Part shown: in pieces, positions 62,324-64,000 of the stretch | Numbering within the stretch: the stretch's first letter is position 1 | Layout: every line of letters starts with the position of its first letter | Source: CALLPQ01 sp964392325 | GTDB lineage: Bacteria > Pseudomonadota > Alphaproteobacteria > Caulobacterales > Parvularculaceae | Reading direction: 5' to 3' | Assembly: GCA_964392325.1 (NCBI GenBank) | Contig: CAYMPJ010000003.1 | Location: forward strand, 62,001-126,000 | DNA: 64,000 nucleotides | Program-made: the position numbers and the translations under genes | Notes under the pieces: model-generated | What the model saw: the letters and a program-made list of their open reading frames with translations, nothing else | Told to the model about the DNA's origin: nothing | The model's database searches: none

Positions 62324-64000
62324 ATGGACGACAATTCTACCAAGTTTACAGACGAAGAAGCCCTTCTGTTCCATTCCGCGGGCAAGCCCGGGAAGTTGGA
62401 GATTTCTCCTACCAAACCCATGGCGACCCAACGTGATTTATCGCTGGCCTATTCCCCCGGGGTTGCTGTTCCGGTCAAGCGTATCGCGGAGAATCCAGAC
62501 CTCGCCTATGACTACACGTCCAAAGGCAATATGGTCGCGGTGATCTCTAACGGGACAGCGATATTGGGGCTTGGCGATTTGGGGCCTCTAGCCTCTAAAC
62601 CTGTGATGGAAGGGAAGTCGGTTCTCTTCAAGCGTTTTGCCGACATTGATAGTGTTGATCTTGAAGTGGATACCTCGGACCCTGAAGCTTTCATAAACTG
62701 TGTGCGTTATTTGGGACCTGCTTTTGGCGGGATTAATCTTGAAGATATTGCAGCACCTGAAAGCTTTATGATCGAGCAGCGTCTTAAGGAATTAATGGAT
62801 ATTCCGGTCTTTCATGATGATCAGCATGGAACCGCCATTATCGCTGCGGCCGGCCTGCTAAATGCTCTCGATATTACGGGCAAATCTATGAAAGACATCA
62901 AGGTCGTTGTGTCTGGTGCCGGCTCCTCTGCGCTTTCAGTGATCGGACTAATCAAGGCGATGGGGCTTCCCCATGATAATGCATTGGTGTGCGACTCAAA
63001 AGGGGTATTGCGAAAAGATCGCCCAAACCTTGATCAATGGCGCTCTGCCCATGCGGTTGAAACGGATAAGAAGTCACTGGCTGAGGCCGTTGAAGGGGCT
63101 GATGTTTTAATCGGTCTTTCAGTCGCGGGCGCGGTTAGCAAAGAAATGATCAAATCCATGGCCAAGAATCCGATTATATTCGTGATGGCCAATCCTGATC
63201 CGGAAATCCTCCCCGAGGATATTGAAGCTGTGCGGGATGATGCGATTATTGCCACAGGGCGGTCGGACTATCCCAATCAGGTCAATAATGTACTGGGTTT
63301 CCCGTATATCTTTCGAGGTGCGCTAGATGTGCGTGCGCGTACTATCAATGACGAAATGAAGATTGCGTGCGCGCAGGCCCTCGCCAAGCTCGCGCGCGAG
63401 GATGTTCCTGATGAGGTTGCTGCCGCTTATGGAAAACGCCTGAAATATGGGCCTGGCTATATTATTCCAACACCTTTTGATCCACGTTTGATTAGTGAGG
63501 TGCCTCCCGCCGTTGCCAAAGCGGCGGCTGATACCGGCGTTGCGCGAAAACCGATTGAAGATATGCAAGCCTACCGCGATAAGCTTGCTGCGCGCCTAGA
63601 CCCGTCTGCATCCTTTTTGCAGAAAGTTTATAGCACAATACGCGGGCAAGAAGAGCCTCGAAGAATTGTCTTTGCCGAGGGGGAAGATCTATCTGTTATT
63701 CGGGCAGCTTATGCGTTTCAGCAACAAGAATTTGGTAAGGCCATTTTAATTGGCCGTGAGGACCGCGTAAAAAAATGTCTTAACGAGGCGGGTCTGCCTG
63801 CCGATGCTGATTTGGAAATCCATAATGCTGCTTTATCAAACCATAACTCTCTCTATACGGATTATTTGTACAAAAGATTGCAAAGACAGGGTTATCTGTT
63901 TCGCGACGCCCAGCGTTTGGTAAATTCAGACCGGAATGTTTTTGCTTCTTGTATGCTCGCAATGGGGCATGCAGATGGCATGGTTACCGGTGTAACCCGT
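62324..64000 (+). CDS. maeB: NADP-dependent malic enzyme MaeB (cut by window edge)
   Basis: The two-domain malic enzyme: an N-terminal malate dehydrogenase (decarboxylating) part fused to a phosphotransacetylase-like part. I translated 559 codons from the ATG at 62324; the frame is open to base 64000, so the C-terminus is missing. The malic domain shows SLAYSPGVAVPV (Tyr of catalysis), PVFHDDQHGTA (metal site) and KVVVSGAGSSALSVIGL (NADP loop). PTA-like sequence starts around residue 437 (RRIVFAEGEDLSVIRAA). The ATG is 152 bp from the start of divergent nfu. Confidence 0.95.
   Translation, partial: MDDNSTKFTDEEALLFHSAGKPGKLEISPTKPMATQRDLSLAYSPGVAVPVKRIAENPDLAYDYTSKGNMVAVISNGTAILGLGDLGPLASKPVMEGKSVLFKRFADIDSVDLEVDTSDPEAFINCVRYLGPAFGGINLEDIAAPESFMIEQRLKELMDIPVFHDDQHGTAIIAAAGLLNALDITGKSMKDIKVVVSGAGSSALSVIGLIKAMGLPHDNALVCDSKGVLRKDRPNLDQWRSAHAVETDKKSLAEAVEGADVLIGLSVAGAVSKEMIKSMAKNPIIFVMANPDPEILPEDIEAVRDDAIIATGRSDYPNQVNNVLGFPYIFRGALDVRARTINDEMKIACAQALAKLAREDVPDEVAAAYGKRLKYGPGYIIPTPFDPRLISEVPPAVAKAAADTGVARKPIEDMQAYRDKLAARLDPSASFLQKVYSTIRGQEEPRRIVFAEGEDLSVIRAAYAFQQQEFGKAILIGREDRVKKCLNEAGLPADADLEIHNAALSNHNSLYTDYLYKRLQRQGYLFRDAQRLVNSDRNVFASCMLAMGHADGMVTGVTR

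Noticed and set aside
1..64000. CRISPR arrays, insertion sequences, prophage or restriction-modification genes.
   Set aside because: I looked for direct-repeat arrays, transposase motifs and phage genes across both strands and saw none.

Overview
The window reads as a contiguous, gene-dense piece of an alphaproteobacterial chromosome. The pointers are a Fur/Mur-type regulator without the CxxC zinc pairs, an ActR/ActS (RegA/RegB) redox pair with a divergent SenC, a long-form dCTP deaminase, MetZ, a CC0125/CC1285-type lipoprotein, a DUF2244 gene beside nth, and PHB depolymerase. Base composition is AT-leaning for the group (judged by eye, not computed). A Caulobacterales/Maricaulales-like or Parvularculales-like organism is plausible, but the genus cannot be named from this sequence alone. 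I saw no rRNA, tRNA, CRISPR array or insertion sequence. Both ends cut through genes: miaB on the left and maeB on the right.

Layout. 1-7.6 kb: miaB (minus, partial), a hybrid sensor kinase, a MAPEG-nitrilase pair, then tsaB-rimI-fur and a DUF1223 thioredoxin-like protein. 7.8-15.4 kb: TrkH, ApaG, MetZ, dCTP deaminase, and a ccmF-ccmH pair for cytochrome c maturation. 15.6-19.8 kb: oligopeptidase B, dodecin, a RutE-like nitroreductase, infC (probably with an AUC start) and a small membrane protein. 19.8-29 kb: a phosphotransferase, a large M16 peptidase, the redox regulators ActR/ActS with SenC, PhaZ and DUF2244. 29-33 kb: nth, pyrF and an acyl-ACP synthetase-like enzyme.

33-39 kb is the most distinctive region. 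It is an exosortase locus: a PEP-CTERM protein diverges from a run of EpsD-like PPIase, Wzz/EpsF-like chain-length protein, a BY-kinase-like protein with an N-terminal MshEN-like domain and degenerate nucleotide-binding motifs, exosortase and EpsI. No glycosyltransferase or outer-membrane export gene is present, so this looks like a compact processing and export module that must work with genes elsewhere.

39-49.3 kb: MscS channel, lipoprotein, a stand-alone atpG, argG, rlmN, rdgB-hemW, and a pantothenate group (DUF2520 dehydrogenase, panC, and convergent panB). 49.4-55.6 kb: a probable frameshifted small gene, a PhnZ-like HD protein overlapping an MFS transporter, a membrane M28 peptidase and an SDR. 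55.7-64 kb: a LysM protein, LOG-family enzyme, ribbon-helix-helix protein, CLC transporter, a Bcr/CflA MFS overlapping a stand-alone rimM, an Nfu scaffold and the malic enzyme MaeB.

Several genes normally locked in conserved neighbourhoods (atpG, rimM, miaB, ccmF-ccmH) stand apart from their usual partners, so this genome seems to have been locally rearranged.
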